From contig CM066317.1 of the NCBI GenBank assembly GCA_033807775.1, positions 9,073,870 to 9,137,869 of the forward strand: a stretch of DNA of 64,000 nt, given 5' to 3'. Positions 22,771 to 35,359 of the stretch are shown here, piece after piece. The stretch is from Saussurea involucrata. Lineage: Eukaryota > Streptophyta > Magnoliopsida > Asterales > Asteraceae. Under the pieces are notes generated by a model. It did no database searches. It was not told the origin of the DNA and saw only the letters and a list, made by a program, of their open reading frames with translations. Positions within the stretch are counted from its first letter, which is position 1, and each line of letters starts with the position of its first letter. A program made the position numbers and the translations under genes.

Positions 22771-23302
22771 CAGTCCTTTATATTATAACAACGAACATAA
22801 CATATTACATATGTCTCCCCAACAAAACTCTTTTTAAATATATAACTTACATTTTAATATCCTTATAGTTAGTTATTCAGTTTAATTTTAATCCCTTACT
22901 TTTTCATTTTTTGTTTTAGATCATTATCATTTTAACATAAATAATCGTATATAAACTAAAATGCATTAAAAACAAATTTTGTTTTTTTTACAAATTATAC
23001 CTTTGTAAACGTCTCGTCAATACATTTGAAATGAGTCCAATATTGAATAAGTTTGGATTTAATCATATTATTAAATATCATGATACGAATTAATTTATTC
23101 TATATTTCTTATATTTTTATTTTTCATTTTGCACCTTTATCATATTAAAAATACACATTCATAATTATTTAAACTAAAATGTCATAAATACGTATCGAGA
23201 TTTTTCAAGAATTATGTATCGAAATTTTTTTAACTTGTACATTTTACACTCTTATCTATGTTTATTTATCTATATTTATTTTGAAAAAAAATATTATGGT
23301 TA
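22771..23302. other. AT-rich spacer, nothing recognised
   Basis: Very AT-rich sequence with no open frame of interest, no terminal repeats and no clear regulatory motif. It ends at the TTA target copy (23300-23302) of the following Harbinger element. Confidence 0.5.
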
Positions 23303-23662
23303 GGCCATCCGTACCCACAGCGGGATGGGGCTCGGGATGGCGAGGGGAGGCTGCGGGGTTGGCGGGGCGGGATTGATTCCGGGGATGGGATCCCGGATCA
23401 TCCCGAAGAGTTTTAAAAAAAAAATTAATTAAAATTTTAAAAATCAAGCCGTTCAACGGCTCTTTGTAAAAAAAAAAATTTCTCAATTTAATCCCACTAT
23501 ATATTTAACCCTCAACCTCTTATTTCTCACACCTCTCAACCTCTTATTTCTCACACCTCTCAACCTCTTATTTTTCACACCTCTCAAATTCTCTCAACCT
23601 CTTATTTCTCACACCTCTCAAACTCTCTCAAACACTCTTCTATTCTCTATATTTTAAACAAT

Positions 23663-24949
23663 ATGGATTCGCCACAACCCGGTTCACCAACCGCATCATC
23701 ATCATCCGTAGACACCGACGAGTTGTTGAATCTACAAAGGGAAATTTTTCGACATACTGCACAATCGCTGTATGGTAGCACCGCCTCATCGTCAACAAGA
23801 GAGAGGGCCGCAAACATTGAAATAGGTCGAGTAACTGCAAACGAGCGGCTTATGCGGGACTACTTTGGCGTCAACCCGATTTATACACCGGATATGTTTA
23901 GGCGGCGGTTCAGGATGAGCAGACAACTATTCGAACGAATAGTTGAAGATTTAGAAGTAGGGTATCCGTATTTTAGACTTCGGTTTGACGGGTTAGGCAA
24001 ACAAGGTTTTTCTCCGATACAAAAGTGTACTTCCGCTATTCGGCAATTGGCGTATGGAGTAGCTGCTGACGCACTTGACGAGTACATCCGTATGGGAGAG
24101 AAAACGTCACGAGATTGTCTGTACAAATTCTGCACAGGTATTATTGAACTGTATGGTCAAAAATATTTACGCAAGCCTACTTTTATTGATATTCAGAAGT
24201 TGTACGCCGCGCATGAAGCTAAACACGGATTTCCCGGCATGCTCGGCAGCATAGACTGTACTCATTGGGCGTGGGCAAATTGTCCGAATGCATGGCGAGG
24301 TCAATTCATGAGAGATGATCATGAGCACCCGACAATCATGCTAGAAGCAGTGGCCTCTCAAGATCTATGGATCTGGCACGCATACTTTGGTGTTGCCGGT
24401 TCCAACAACGACATCAATGTTCTCAATCAGTCGCCCATCTTCAACGATGTATATGATGGAAAAGCACCCGAGTGCCCTTTTGAGGTGAATGGAGCCACCT
24501 ACAAGCACGGATATTATCTAACGGATGAGATATATCCGGAATGGGCTACTTTCGTAAAATCATTTACGTGCCCACAAGACCTTAAACGACAAAAGTTCAA
24601 GTCCGCGCAAGAATCCGCACGTAAAGATGTTGAACGAGCTTTTGGCGTGCTTAAACAACGTTGGCATATACTTCATAACCCGACACGCGGATGGGAATCG
24701 ACAATATTGAGAAACATTATGTACGCTTATGTCATATTACACAATATGATACTCGAAGACGAAAACCATGCTATTTGTGGTGACGTGGAAAACGACTTTT
24801 TCACGAATGATATCGAAAGCCAAATCAGTGAGGCACAACGCGCGACAAATGTTCAAGAAGTCATAAACCGGGACACTCATAATAACCTTCGGTCGGATTT
24901 GGTCGAACATATTTGGCGTATCCAAGTTCCCAACAATGACGACGAGTAG
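23663..24949 (+). CDS. PIF/Harbinger transposase (DDE, HARBI1-like nuclease)
   Basis: A DDE-superfamily nuclease that excises and integrates Harbinger elements at TTA/TAA targets. The 428-residue frame is intact from ATG at 23663 to TAG. The N-terminal part (residues 1-50) is Ser/Thr-rich. A helix-turn-helix-like segment (YTPDMFRRRFRMSRQLFERI) follows at about 74-93. Catalytic residues can be placed at D198 (GSIDCTHWAW), D250 (GSNNDINVL) and E324 (KDVERAFGVLKQRWHIL), so the triad is complete. Length is normal for plant members. It lies 360 bp inside the left TIR and is followed by an AT-rich tail containing the LTR insertion. It could still make an active enzyme, but ORF1, normally needed as partner, is missing from this element. 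Confidence 0.95.
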   Translation: MDSPQPGSPTASSSSVDTDELLNLQREIFRHTAQSLYGSTASSSTRERAANIEIGRVTANERLMRDYFGVNPIYTPDMFRRRFRMSRQLFERIVEDLEVGYPYFRLRFDGLGKQGFSPIQKCTSAIRQLAYGVAADALDEYIRMGEKTSRDCLYKFCTGIIELYGQKYLRKPTFIDIQKLYAAHEAKHGFPGMLGSIDCTHWAWANCPNAWRGQFMRDDHEHPTIMLEAVASQDLWIWHAYFGVAGSNNDINVLNQSPIFNDVYDGKAPECPFEVNGATYKHGYYLTDEIYPEWATFVKSFTCPQDLKRQKFKSAQESARKDVERAFGVLKQRWHILHNPTRGWESTILRNIMYAYVILHNMILEDENHAICGDVENDFFTNDIESQISEAQRATNVQEVINRDTHNNLRSDLVEHIWRIQVPNNDDE

Positions 24950-25085
24950 ATTTTTAAATTTTTTTGTAATTTTTATTTTTAATGAATGATATGAATTTTA
25001 ATTTTTATTATTTATCTTATTTTTATTTATTAAAAAATATATAAATATTTTTATTTTGTTAAATAATTAAATGTATAAATAAAAG

Positions 25086-27578
25086 TGTAACGTCCCAAAA
25101 ATTACAAGCAAATTTAAATTTTTAAATAAACAATTCATTGATAACAACTCAATAAATGATCCCAACGTTTCGTTTGCAAACACATAATTAATGTCTTTAT
25201 AAAATAAAACCAGCGGAATAAACGTTTAATTATTAAAATCATAAAGCAACCGGCTCTTCTCGCGCGCCAGTGTGTACTCGTCACGCCTTGGAGCCGCCCG
25301 TACCTGAAACCACAGTTTATTGGGAAAGGGTAAGCACGAAGCTTAGTGAATTCCAACACATGCGCAGATAGGAATTATATACACATCACCCCTATCCGCA
25401 CATAAGCAACAACATCACAGATACATAAAACGAGTAAACATCTACAAGTAATTATGTATCCAACACCTCAGTACCATCGAGGCCTCGGTCCCACCGAATT
25501 GTAATGTATCCAACACCTCAGTACCATCGAGGCCTCGGTCCCACCGAATTGTAATGTAACCAACACCTCAGTACCATCGAGGCCTCGGTCCCACCGAATT
25601 GTAATGTAACCAACACCTCAGTGCCATCGAGGCCTCGGTCCCACCGAATTGTAATGTAACCAACACCTCAGTACCATCGAGGCCTCGGTCCCACCGAATT
25701 GTAATGTAACCAACACCTCAGTACCATCGAGGCCTCGGTCCCACCGAATTGTAATGTAACACATTTATACCAAGCATTCAAACCAATCAAATATTACACA
25801 CCACAAACAACTAGTTCACACCACAAAAACAATAGTACATACAAACTATTATGACATGCATACAACCCCTAACCACACAGTGAGAGAACTCACCTCGAAT
25901 GCGCGCCCAGCTTAATAACACAATTCAAGCTTCACAAATAGGGTCACTTCCCAGCACCTAAATACATGTTAAAACGTGTCAATACGAGACCCGGACCCTA
26001 TGACACGACACACGCTTAAACCGTCACTAAAACTATTTTTCCTTTCTCACTAAACAGGTCTGTTCGGGACCTGTTTCGACCCCTTTAAACCCAGAAAATT
26101 CCCAATATTATTTCGTGACCAGAAAGTACTCTGAGTTAGGGTTCCAAGGACATATTATACGCCTCCTAACGATTTTTCTACAATTTACTACGGATTTTAC
26201 AAAAACAGTTTCCGAAACAGCGAAAGTCAGCACCTTTCAGTATAAAACGACAAATCGACCCATGCTACGTCCCGAACTGGGTTTTGCACAAAACACAGAA
26301 AAGTTTCTAGACTCAAAAAGGGAACTTTTGACACCGGTTTCACCCCAAACCGAGTTACGAGCAGAAAGTTATGATTTTCGCAAGATCAAGGCAGATTCCA
26401 GAAGTTTTCACATGAAATGACGAAACACCGAACTTGCGACCACTTTTTCGCCCAGTTAGAGACCGAACCAGTTTTTCGCTAAAACACGGAAAACGTGCTC
26501 GACCCTGAACTTGAACCGTGGGCGCCAGTTTCGGCTCAAACAGAGTTACGACGGAAGAGTTATAGCCGTCGTAAAAACAGTGGCTGCACTATTTTCCACA
26601 TGAATTGATGATTATAAAAAAAACGACGGTTTCAACGAAACGGCTTAAACGATTAAGTCAAGGCTTAACGGATTCTACGGTGATTATTAATAAGACATGG
26701 CCACGCACTACCCTCTGCCCTCCAGCAGTGGTGGTCGTCGACGGCGGCCGGCGGCGGTTCATCGACGAGGAAAATAAAACAACCCGCAAACCACCGCGAG
26801 ACCACTACCCTCTCGATCACCCTACCGCGCACCAACGACTCACACCACCACAGCCACCCGACACCCAGCCACCACAGTGGCGGCGCGGCAGCGGCAGCGG
26901 CGGCCGGCGGTGGTCCTCCGGTGACGAAAACGAAAAGAAAAGAAACGTCGAGTGAAACCTTACCTCGATGACGACACAACGACGAAACCCGACACCTTCA
27001 CTCTTCTTCTCCGGCGGACACGACAATGACGGCGGCGACCTCCACACTTTCCGGCGAACTCCCTCTCTCTCTCTTCTCGCCGCTCTATCTCTCTCGGTTT
27101 CTCTCCTCCTCTCTCACTTCTCGTTTTCTCTCTCTCTCTGCCGCACCACACAAGGAAGAGGAGAATAATGGTTCGTGGGGTTTGTTTGCTGCGTGAAAAG
27201 AAAAACGAGAGGGAGGAGGAGCTTCACGGCGCAGCAGGGAGAAACAAAAAGGGAAGAAGTAATAGGGTTTTTTTTTGTTTTCTTTTGTTTGGTGTTAGAT
27301 TAAGGAAACGAGGGACAAAAAGGGAGGGGGGTCGGTTCCCCCACATGGGCCGACCCCATGCAATCACTTATCAAAAAAATACACATTTAGCCCTTAGGTT
27401 TTTAGAATACTTACAAATTCACTATAAAGTTAAGATTTAACAATTGGACCCACACTTACCAAAAACTTAAACATTCATGGTCTTTCCCGACAAATCTCGA
27501 TATTACGACTTAGCTTAGATGAACCTATTTAATATATAAATACATAAAATAAAACCGTACCCGAACACGGGCTTTACA
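25086..27578 (-). repeat. 3' LTR of LTR retrotransposon 2
   Basis: In the element's sense (minus) this is the downstream LTR, directly following the polypurine tract. It contains six 50-bp tandem units (25462-25759) and a GC-rich, GA/CT-microsatellite segment (about 26700-27160). Short open frames in it are compositional and not genes. Confidence 0.92.
25462..25759 (-). repeat. Six 50-bp tandem units forming stem-loops in LTR 2
   Basis: Each unit contains, on the sense (minus) strand, TCGGT-GGG-ACCGA and CCTC-GATGGTACT-GAGG. Unit four carries a G instead of A (CAGTGCC) in both LTR copies, so the array existed before insertion. The matching array in the other LTR is at about 32349-32647. Confidence 0.85.
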
Positions 27579-27979
27579 ACTCTCCCCCACTTGAATTAGT
27601 CTTCGTCCTCGAAGTCTATGCCCGTGAATAACTCTAGACAATTCTCCCGCATCTCAGCCTCGAGTTCCCTAGTCCACTTGAAACCCCTTCTAAAACTTTT
27701 CGAATACTTTTCTAACTAACGTACTCCTTCTAGGATGCCGAAAACGCGATTGGAAGAACACTCCAACCATCGGAATCATTCCTAGTTAAACGACTTCGGT
27801 TGTCTCCCAACCTTAGTTGATTCATCCTCCCGAGTCAATCTCAAGCTCTAACCACTCTAAAGTGCTCACCGATGTACCCTACAGGATACTCGAATCCGAT
27901 CATTCCTACCATTAACTGACGATTAACTCCCACGAGTTCTAATAGACTCCAAAAATTTTCAATAAATTATATTAACAAA

Positions 27980-28157
27980 ACATCGACCCCCTGCCGAACA
28001 TCGGTCCAACCGATTACAATAACAAACATCGGCCACCCGCCTGACATCGGTCCAACCGATTACAATAACAAACATCGGCCACCCGCCGAACATCGGTCCA
28101 ACCGATTACAATAACAAACATCGGCCACCCGCCGAACATCGGTCCAACCGATTACAA
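27980..28157 (-). repeat. Four 46-bp tandem units with two stem-loops each
   Basis: Plus-strand unit contains TCGGC-CACCC-GCCGA and ATCGGT-CCA-ACCGAT, both perfect hairpins, spaced by ATTACAATAACAAAC. It sits in the internal region, 0.4-0.6 kb from the polypurine tract. The first unit is diverged at its start. Confidence 0.8.
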
Positions 28158-31100
28158 AGAATCACATAAGCGTGGTATTATCCTAGACACTAACACATAT
28201 AGATATTCCCCACAATCAAGTCAACTAACACACACATAGGTCATTCCACCATAACCATTCATCACAAGTGATCATTTCAGGGTTACTACTACCATCACCA
28301 AGATTATCTTAAAATCGGCTACAACTCTCCGATTATACTAAAGGTGTTTGGCCTCAAGCCCAAAAGTCGACACCTAATTATACCACCTACCTCAAAATGG
28401 TTGATGCGCATTTATTCTCTAAATAACAAAGGGCACCAATCCCTTAACCGATACTATTCGGCCTACAGTACTAACGCGCGTGGAATATCTACCTTCCACC
28501 GTCTACTTATCATCCACACTTGCTCTACGAAGCCAAGTCACACCGTATCGAGGATACACCTTGACGTCTACCTCCCAGGTAACGCCTCAAGACCCAGCAC
28601 ACCGGAACTACCTCCCAGGTAAGTGCCCACAACTATATCCTCCTAGTACCTACCGGAAAGTCTAGGTTAAAACACATGAATATCGGGGTCCCCCCCGAGA
28701 TACCCAACCGACCATTACCAACGACTGACTAACGTGTCTAAGGATCCAAAGCAAACAGCCTACCAACAACATGCCTATTCCGGATTGACTCACTCACCCA
28801 AACATGTAAACACTCAACGTGCAAAGAATGCCAAACGGTGCGACAAAAACAACTCATCAACTAGACTCCACATCGAGCCAATAAAACCGGGCAATTGGCC
28901 CATGACTAACTCCAAGTCAAAACCGAGCAAAATGCTCCACGCTTGCTAGACCCATAGGTCGGAAAATGCGTTTAAACAAAGTTTAAGCAAGCAATACTCT
29001 GAAATCAACCTTAGTCCCAGACTCAACACGGGTTAAACAAAAGAGTTTTCCAAAAGGACTCACACCCTGAAAATTCTCGAAATGACACATGACACTTAAA
29101 AGCACATTTCCCCAAATGGTTTACAAAATCATTTACAAAATATTTTCAACATCAGGATTTTCATCTCAAAAAGATCGTATGTAATAAAACTACTATTACC
29201 TGATCGATAGTTACGCAAAACTGGACACGCTCGTCCCACAAAGGAAAATCATGTTGAAAATCGTTCTATTGCAGTTCAGTTTACTCACACAAAAGCAAAG
29301 CATAATAAATAATTTCTTTTAAAATGAACCGCCTCGATTCCAGTATGGATTGACTCACGTCGTGCACTTAAAGTAACCGCTTGACCTTAAACAGGGTCCG
29401 ACAAAGGTGCGCACATAATTCAAAACAAGTTTCACGACAATTGATTCAAAAATTCTTCTTTTTGATCATAAAATGACGTGACACAGGGTTCGCCACCAAT
29501 TTTTCGCGCGTCAGCTAGTCACACAAAACGATGACACGGTTTACAAATATTTTTGTTAAAACACAACTGTCTCGTGTAAGTTTCAAACTTGAAGACAGAA
29601 ACCAATCCGCTTCTAATAATTGGAAATATCGACTAAAAAACCTCGTAAAATCTCAAACTGGGGGCAGGCCTGCAAGCTTGTAACACTTCCTCAAGTTTCG
29701 TACTTGGGACATATAATGTCAAAACATTATAGTTTTAAAAAAAATGTATTTATCGAAAATGCTCAAAATACTCGTTTCCTCCAAAGCAAAAGTTTTTAAT
29801 TTCCCAAAAAAAAAAATGAACGGTAAATCTAAATTAACCGAATGTCAAAAATCTACGCATTTATATTTCCAAAATATAACACATTGTAATCGTATGCATG
29901 ATGTTTACAACATTAAAACACTCCTTGGATCAAATGGTCTTTCATTTCGACAAAAAAGAACTAAAGCATTTTCATGCACGACTCGTTCATCAAAATGCCG
30001 AGAACAAAGGTTACCCCAGTATGCATACCCCTAAGTCGATAAATCGCATTTTCATGAAAATGTCAATAAAACCTTTAGCTGACTAAAAAGCGCACTAAAC
30101 AATTCCTTATGAAATGTTACCAAAATTCCTCCATGCATCACTTATGTCACGCATGAATCAATCCACACACTGAACCATTTGCAATAAAACACTTAGTAAT
30201 ACAAACTCTCGAACGAAAAGTTAAGCGACACTAGAATTCCAAACTCATTTTAGACAAATCACTAAAAATAGCCTTATACAGACATCGCGGGATGTAACTT
30301 TCCGTCTCAACTCTGACATATGTGGAAGAATTCCAATGTTAAAGTCGCAAACCGTAGTCACTTGCCCAACATTTTAAACACCACAAAACACGGGTATCAT
30401 CATACCCGAAAGAACCGTTGGAAAATAATCAATGATACAATTTTAACAAAGTTTGCAACTCTCGTGATAAAAAGGTTTCATGCACTTTCAAAGCCATAAT
30501 TCGAAATCTTGTGTGTGTACTAAACATTCCCCAAAATTCCAAAACACCATCCCTAAAAGGATTTGAAACACCAGAAGTAGTTAATGCAATTTTATTTTCA
30601 AAATAAACTTTGTGCATGACTCAGTCGGCATTCCACGTCTCGACTCATACTCCTCCAAACCTCTCCAATCCACTATCGTCCTCCAAGCATTTAACCTCTT
30701 AGGGCAAGTTGGGAAATTACGTCAAATAATCTTACGGGTTTTCCTCAAATCAAAGTCGGCTTTATGAGCCTATGACTCTAGCACAATCTTCCATCTTGGC
30801 CCGAAATGATCTGCTTACTACAAATATCATTCTTATCGTCACTCCAAGTGGCTAATACTATAGTCGTCTTTCTAATCCAACGACTACTAGCTTAGAATCT
30901 TCGACACTACCCCAACGATCATCCCATCAAAGCAAATCAAGTACACACATGTACCAGTGGATCTACTATATTTGTCTCTCCTCGTGACGGCTACTCAGGG
31001 TAGATAATACAACGCGTTATTAGCACATAACAACGCACACTAACAACACTCACGCCCAACTCCTTGGATTCCTCGTGACTTCCCCGACTCGAGCATTGAT

Positions 31101-31288
31101 CTTGTGCTTCCGGTAGTAGGAGCTCTACTACTACCTTCCACACCTATCATCGCTCGTTCCGAGTCTCATCCCGAGGGTCCAAGTAGTTTCTCGCCGAAAC
31201 TATACACATAAAATAATTAATCCACACATGCCAGTTCAAGAACATATCCTAAACAGGCAACTCATACAACTACTGTATATATAACACC

Positions 31289-31349
31289 ATCGGTCTCCCC
31301 GATCAGACAGCCACAAATGTATACTTAATAAACCATCGGTCACCCCGAT
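31289..31349 (-). repeat. Two ATCGG/CCGAT stem-loops in the 5' leader of LTR retrotransposon 2
   Basis: ATCGG-TCTCC-CCGAT at 31289-31303 and ATCGG-TCACC-CCGAT at 31335-31349 lie about 0.6-0.7 kb downstream of the primer binding site in the sense orientation. That is a place where packaging or dimerisation signals can be found in retroelements; the function here is unproven. Confidence 0.6.
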
Positions 31350-31967
31350 CATGCAACAACAATTAAATATATAATTAACCATATGCCTGCACCAGCATAT
31401 ATATACATCCACCCTTCCTAGCTCCCTAGGAATTTCCTCTTATCCCACTACCCTTGCTACTACCGAATCCCTACTAATTATGACGAGTGACCTCGCGAAT
31501 ACCCGATTATATGCAGTGCGAAATAAATAGACAGTCGAATACAAGACTCTATCCTAGAACGGTTGGACTCAAACAAGAGCCGCGCAATAGAACTAAATCG
31601 AATATTCTAAGGCTATAAATCTCTTACTGCATACAACCTAGAGGGCATCCCCTTAGTAACCTATCATAATTCGCATAAATTCCTAATAGCAAGTAGTTCA
31701 ACATACAACATAGTGTCCACAACAGGCAATCTAGCATGCATACTCTATGATCTAGAAAGCAATAAAACACTAAGTACTGTACCTTTTCCCCTGGCTCCGG
31801 CTGACTGTACACACTGCGCCATCGATCACCGTTTCTCAAACGGGTTTTCCTTTCTTTTATTTTCCAAAAAGATTTTATAAAGAATTTGAAAATTTCCCCA
31901 GCCGCAACTTGAGACCAAACACACCGAGGTGCGTTTGATTCACTCAAGCTGTGCTCTGATACCAAGT

Positions 31968-34469
31968 TGTAACGTCCCAAAAATTACAAGCAAATTTAAA
32001 TTTTTAAATAAACAATTCATTGATAACAACTCAATAAATGATCCCAACGTTTCGTTTGCAAACACATAATTAATGTCTTTATAAAATAAAACCAGCGGAA
32101 TAAACGTTTAATTATTAAAATCATAAAGCAACCAGCTCTTCTCGTGCGCCAGTGTGTACTCGTCACGCCTTGGAGCCGCCCGTACCTGAAACCACAGTTT
32201 ATTGGGAAAGGGTAAGCACGAAGCTTAGTGAATTCCAACACATGCGCAGATAGGAATTACATACACATCACCCCTATCCGCACATAAGCAACAACATCTA
32301 CAAGTAATTATGTATAAAACGAGTAAACATCTACAAGTAATTATGTATCCAACACCTCAGTACCATCGAGGCCTCGGTCCCACCGAATTGTAATGTATCC
32401 AACACCTCAGTACCATCGAGGCCTCGGTCCCACCGAATTGTAATGTAACCAACACCTCAGTACCATCGAGGCCTCGGTCCCACCGAATTGTAATGTAACC
32501 AACACCTCAGTGCCATCGAGGCCTCGGTCCCACCGAATTGTAATGTAACCAACACCTCAGTACCATCGAGGCCTCGGTCCCACCGAATTGTAATGTAACC
32601 AACACCTCAGTACCATCGAGGCCTCGGTCCCACCGAATTGTAATGTAACACATTTATACCAAGCATTCAAACCAATCAAATATTACACACCACAAACAAC
32701 TAGTTCACACCACAAAAACAATAGTACATACAAACTATTATGACATGCATACAACCCCTAACCACACAGTGAGAGAACTCACCTCGAATGCGCGCCCAGC
32801 TTAATAACACAATTCAAGCTTCACAAATACGGTCACTTCCCAGCACCTAAATACATGTTAAAACGTGTCAATACGAGACCCGGACCCTATGACACGACAC
32901 ACGCTTAAACCGTCACTAAAACTATTTTTCCGTTCTCACTAAACAGGTCTGTTCGGGACCTGTTTCGACCCCTTTAAACCCAGAAAATTCCCAATATTAT
33001 TTCGTGACCAGAAAGTACTCTGAGTTAGGGTTCCAAGGACATATTATACGCCTCCTAACGATTTTTCTACAATTTACTACGGATTTTACAAAAACAGTTT
33101 CCGAAACAGCGAAATTCAGCACCTTTCAGTATAAAACGACAAATCGAACCATGCTACGTCCCGAACTGGGTTTTGCACAAAACACAGAAAAGTTTCTAGA
33201 CTCAAAAAGGGAACTTTTGACACCGGTTTCACCCCAAACCGAGTTACGAGCAGAAAGTTATGATTTTCGCAAGATCAAGGCAGATTCCAGAAGTTTTCAC
33301 ATGAAATGACGAAACACCGAACTTGCGACCACTTTTTCGCCCAGTTAGAGACCGAACCAGTTTTTCGCTAAAACACGGAAAACGTGCTCGACCCTGAACT
33401 TGAACCGTGGGCGCCAGTTTCGGCTCAAACAGAGTTACGACGGAAGAGTTATAGCCGTCGTAAAAACAGTGGCTGCACCATTTTCCACATGAATTGATGA
33501 TTATAAAAAAAACGACGGTTTCAACGAAACGGCTTAAACGATTAAGTCAAGGCTTAACGGATTCTACGGTGATTATTAATAAGACATGGCCACGCACTAC
33601 CCTCTGCCCTCCGGCAGTGGTGGTCGTCGACGGCGGCCGGCGGCGGTTCATCGACGAGGAAAATAAAACAACACGCAAACCACCGCGAGACCACTACCCT
33701 CTCGATCACCCTACCGCGCACCAACGACTCACACCACCACAGCCACCCGACACCCAGCCACCACAGTGGCGGCGCGGCAGCGGCAGCGGCGGCCGGCGGT
33801 GGTCCTCCGGTGACGAAAACGAAAAGAAAAGAAACGTCGAGTGAAACCTTACCTCGATGACGACACAACGACGAAACCCGACACCTTCACTCTTCTTCTC
33901 CGGCGGACACGACAATGACGGCGGCGACCTCCACACTTTCCGGCGAACTCCCTCTCTCTCTCTTCTCGCCGCTCTATCTCTCTCGGTTTCTCTCCTCCTC
34001 TCTCACTTCTCGTTTTCTCTCTCTCTCTCTGCCGCACCACACAAGGAAGAGGAGAATAATGGTTCGTGGGGTTTGTTTGCTGCGTGAAAAGAAAAACGAG
34101 AGGGAGGAGGAGCTTCACGGCGCAGCAGGGAGAAACAAAAAGGGAAGAAGTAATAGGGTTTTTTTTTGTTTTCTTTTGTTTGGTGTTAGATTAAGGAAAC
34201 GAGGGACAAAAAGGGAGGGGGGTCGGTTCCCCCACATGGGCCGACCCCATGCAATCACTTATCAAAAAAATACACATTTAGCCCTTAGGTTTTTAGAATA
34301 CTTACAAATTCACTATAAAGTTAAGATTTAACAATTGGATCCACACTTACCAAAAACTTAAACATTCATGGTCTTTCCCGACAAATCTCGATATTACGAC
34401 TTAGCTTAGATGAACCTATTTAATATATAAATACATAAAATAAAACCGTACCCGAACACGGGCTTTACA
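31968..34469 (-). repeat. 5' LTR of LTR retrotransposon 2
   Basis: Upstream LTR in the sense direction, adjacent to the primer binding site at 31954-31965. It matches 25086-27578 almost base for base. A small 9-bp insertion near 32297 (a repeated CTACAAGTAATTATGTA tract) is unique to this copy. Confidence 0.92.
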
Positions 34470-34956
34470 AAAAGAATTAAAATAAATGAGGTGGCAAAAG
34501 GGTTTGAGGGAATGGGGTACGGGTGTTTAGGGATTGAGTGAGGGATGGGAGAAAAGCTGATGTGGCGCTGATGTGAAGCTGAAATATTTGAAAGATTCCT
34601 CCATGGGGTACGGATGGCCTTATTCTTGGCATTCTATGATGGATAATAAAACTAAACATGGAACAAAATTATTCTTTCAAATTTTAGTTTTAAATCCGAA
34701 ATATTTGGCGTTGCATCACGCACATACACGTATCTAGTTGAAAAAGAAAGTATAGTATTTAATTCTTCATTTTTTAAATTTAAAATAATCAGATTTACAC
34801 GTAATTATTGAAAAACATCCACTTATATTGTAGTTCATTGGTTACGTTACAATAATCTAATACCAACCATTTAAATGAAGAAAACGTTATATTTGCTCTC
34901 TTTTTTATATTTTTGGATGAATAAGAATACAAATATAGATTTCTTAACAAAAGACA

Positions 34957-35035
34957 TTTAGCCTAGTGGTATCAGAGCCCTTGGCCTTATAGGAGGTCAT
35001 GGGTTCAAATCTCACCAAAGGTATGGAAGGTATGT
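34957..35035 (+). mobile_element. tRNA-like SINE head fragment
   Basis: An A-box-like TTAGCCTAGTGGTATCAGAGC-type tract (34958-34977) and a B-box-like GGGTTCAAATCTC (35001-35013) are spaced as in a tRNA promoter. The sequence lacks a foldable anticodon arm and is followed by TA microsatellite, so it is a SINE or pseudo-tRNA fragment and not a tRNA gene. Confidence 0.4.
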
Positions 35036-35071
35036 GAGTTTATTTGTTTCATTGCCGTATATAAATATTAT

Positions 35072-35076
35072 ATACT

Positions 35077-35150
<74 letters not shown>
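35072..35150. repeat. TA plus GA compound microsatellite
   Basis: Uninterrupted TA repeats to about 35116, then GA repeats. The same TA-then-GA order occurs at 18895-18937. Such tracts are where the inverted-repeat elements of this window sit. Confidence 0.9.
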
Positions 35151-35153
<3 letters not shown>

Positions 35154-35359
35154 CTTTTGTTTTGTGTAAAGAAGTTAATTGGTAGTTGAACTAGAGGTTT
35201 GCCGTAAATTGAGGTTAAATGAAAAGAGGTAACGTATTGCATTTGATGTTAGATTCAATGTTTCTCAAAATTTTGAGTTTGCCCACATAACTCTAACAAT
35301 GACCTTGAGTGTGTTGGTTGTGATGCAAAAGTTACGTTACAATAAATGAAGATTTATAT

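Larger units (their letters stand above)
25086..34469 (-). mobile_element. LTR retrotransposon 2, non-coding, with full-length LTRs
   Basis: Two LTRs of about 2.5 kb (25086-27578 and 31968-34469), start TGTAACGTCCC and end GGGCTTTACA, with a perfect 5-bp target duplication AAAAG (25081-25085, 34470-34474). The primer binding site TGGTATCAGAGC (minus strand, 31954-31965) next to the right LTR and the polypurine tract AAGTGGGGGAGAGTTG (minus strand, about 27579-27594) show the sense strand is minus. The 4.4 kb interior encodes no recognisable gag or pol. LTRs differ by roughly a dozen substitutions plus a 9-bp indel, so it is young. LTR size and ends suggest a Ty3/gypsy relative of element 1; this is an inference. 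Confidence 0.9.
23303..34619 (+). mobile_element. PIF/Harbinger element carrying only the transposase, split by LTR retrotransposon 2
   Basis: Terminal repeats GGCCATCCGTACCCAC (left) and GGCCATCCGTACCCCA (from the right) are flanked by TTA at 23300-23302 and 34620-34622. The transposase gene (23663-24949) is intact. No ORF1 is present. After subtracting the nested LTR element (25086-34469) the element is about 1.9 kb. It is the functional complement of the ORF1-only element at 6056-14342, with related but not identical ends. Confidence 0.88.

Noticed and set aside
25462..25759. Regular repeats resembling a CRISPR array
   Set aside because: The 50-bp units are contiguous with no variable spacers, lie inside an LTR and are duplicated in the other LTR; this is plant nuclear DNA.
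26605..27440. Several open frames in GC-rich sequence (also at 33494-34331)
   Set aside because: They overlap on both strands, are low-complexity (His/Pro/Arg or Ser/Leu runs) and are duplicated exactly because they sit in LTRs. They are compositional and not genes.
34957..35015. Possible tRNA gene
   Set aside because: A- and B-box-like tracts are present, but no acceptor stem or anticodon arm can be formed; better read as a SINE or pseudo-tRNA fragment.
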